Shown here: positions 63,065-64,000 of the stretch, piece by piece
How the letters are laid out: the number at the start of each line of letters is the position of its first letter
Position numbering within the stretch: position 1 is the stretch's first letter
From: Scortum barcoo
Lineage: Eukaryota; Chordata; Actinopteri; Centrarchiformes; Terapontidae
Reading direction: 5' to 3'
NCBI GenBank assembly: GCA_023238725.1
Contig: CM041545.1
Span: forward strand, 19,683,501-19,747,500
Length of the DNA stretch: 64,000 nt
The notes under the pieces: generated by a model
Database searches by the model: none
The model's input: only the letters and a program-made list of their open reading frames with translations
What the model was told of the DNA's origin: nothing
Translations under genes and position numbers: made by a program

Positions 63065-63557
63065 AGAGAGCAAATGGGGGAAGCAGGCAGAGACAGATCC
63101 AGATTTGCTGGTCTGACTGGTAAGGCCGGAGGGGGTGTGGGCCGCCTCTTGGAGCTCCACAGGCGTGGTGAGAGACAAACAAAAAACAGAAACAGACGAA
63201 GAGAGACGAGAGGGTGGAGAGGGAGAGGTGAAGCACCAAAAAAAAAGAAGAAATCCAAAAGAAGAGAAGAAATACAGGCGGTGTGAAGACGAAGCAGCGT
63301 TCTTCCATCCAGCGCCGACCGTGACCACCGGTGTAGTGTGAGTATTGACTCTCGTGATACATCTTACTACCAGTTTCATCAAAGCTGTGAAAGGGAGAAG
63401 TGTGTGACAGTGTAAGAGTGAGATTGCAAAATAGTCACAATAACACAGTCGAGCCTCTGACCCGTCTTTGCAGTGACCGAGACGGAAACAAAACCACTCT
63501 GCGGATCCAAAAGAGAGAGAGGGACGTTAAAAGACAGAGAGGAAAAGAGACAGAAAG
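63065..63557 (+). promoter_or_regulatory. clic3: Promoter/5'UTR region of clic3
   Basis: A purine-rich block (63065-63300) precedes the first coding exon. A good acceptor (CGTCTTTGCAG) ends at 63473, so 63474-63557 is probably 5'UTR of the exon carrying the start codon, and a noncoding exon probably ends near 63338 (GTGTAGTGTGAG). The exact borders are uncertain. Confidence 0.4.
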
Positions 63558-63593
63558 ATGGCCGAGGACCCGAAGATTGAACTCTTCGTTAAG
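63558..63593 (+). CDS. clic3: Chloride intracellular channel protein 3 (CLIC3), first coding exon
   Basis: This exon encodes MAEDPKIELFVK and ends in a GTAAGA donor at 63594. Vertebrate CLIC proteins begin with this short strand before the glutathione-transferase-like domain; human CLIC3 starts MAETKLQLFVK. CLICs are soluble, glutaredoxin/GST-fold proteins that can associate with membranes. Only 12 codons are in the window, so the call rests on this exact N-terminus, the 12-codon first exon with a phase-0 donor, and gene order: CLIC3 sits with FUT7 and NPDC1 in human 9q34.3. The rest lies beyond the right edge. Confidence 0.82.
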
Positions 63594-64000
63594 GTAAGAC
63601 CTACAATAATTGTGATGTGCTGCGTTTAAGAAAGTCCTGCTGAAACACAGCACTGTACATGTGGATAAAACAGTAAAAATGATGTATGTATTTACTATCA
63701 TAAAAAGCAACCTTACTTTATTATGTGTAATAATTTCTAACAATCTTAATGTGATTTTTTTTGGTCAAACTAACATTCAGTAAGCTTTCACTTGTTTCTA
63801 CTGTTATGTAACTAATATTACAGCTGAATTATAAGAGTTTTCTATTTAAATCTCAGCCTGCCACTTCTCTAGTAGCCCTAAATCTTAGAAAAGCTGATGA
63901 AAAGAGACAGAAAAAGATCATTTCCAGGTGTCACAGTGTATGTTTCAGTATTTTTAGCTACTTAATTGACTGATTTCTTTCATTCATTAGCACATATCAT
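63594..64000 (+). other. clic3: Start of clic3 intron 1
   Basis: AT-rich sequence following the donor site. No second exon is seen before the window ends. Confidence 0.6.

Overview
The window reads as nuclear DNA of a ray-finned fish, most likely a percomorph teleost. Genes are split by GT-AG introns. Microsatellites are abundant, and several dispersed repeats are of types I know from spiny-rayed fishes. Every recognisable gene is a vertebrate gene, and one of them, pou5f3, was lost in placental mammals. There are no bacterial, viral or CRISPR features.

Layout: (1) 1-2702 (+) holds the 3' end of rcl1 (U3 snoRNP/18S rRNA maturation), with a miR-101b hairpin in its last intron, the same host gene as mammalian MIR101-2. 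(2) 3159-8260 (-) is a complete 13-coding-exon annexin, closest to annexin A3, tail to tail with rcl1. (3) 11056-20570 (+) is a complete 20-exon edem3 (ER alpha-mannosidase-like protein with a PA domain), followed by about 1.9 kb of probable 3'UTR. (4) 25559-45801 (+) is npdc1, a nine-exon type I membrane protein gene with two very long first introns. (5) 51160-53448 (+) is pou5f3 (pou2, the Oct4-class POU factor), five exons. (6) 55825-56874 (-) is single-coding-exon fut7 (alpha-1,3-fucosyltransferase), convergent with pou5f3. (7) 63558-63593 (+) is the first coding exon of clic3, which runs off the window.

The npdc1-pou5f3-fut7-clic3 block is the conserved neighbourhood of human 9q34.3 (NPDC1, FUT7, CLIC3) with the POU gene still in place. 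It supports calling the POU gene pou5f3 rather than pou5f1. The genes are not an operon and share no single pathway; their linkage is ancestral.

I found no wholly new gene system. The most interesting signals are regulatory or structural: composite SOX-OCT-like sites in and around pou5f3 (intron 2, 2.2 kb upstream, and npdc1 intron 2) that suggest autoregulation; the miR-101b gene; a 29-bp near-perfect hairpin in an annexin intron; a foldback repeat in npdc1 intron 2; alternating GT/CA arrays in npdc1 intron 1; and an edem3 reading frame with no visible KDEL-type end. Exon boundaries were placed by hand from splice consensus, phase and protein similarity recalled from family knowledge. No alignment was run.
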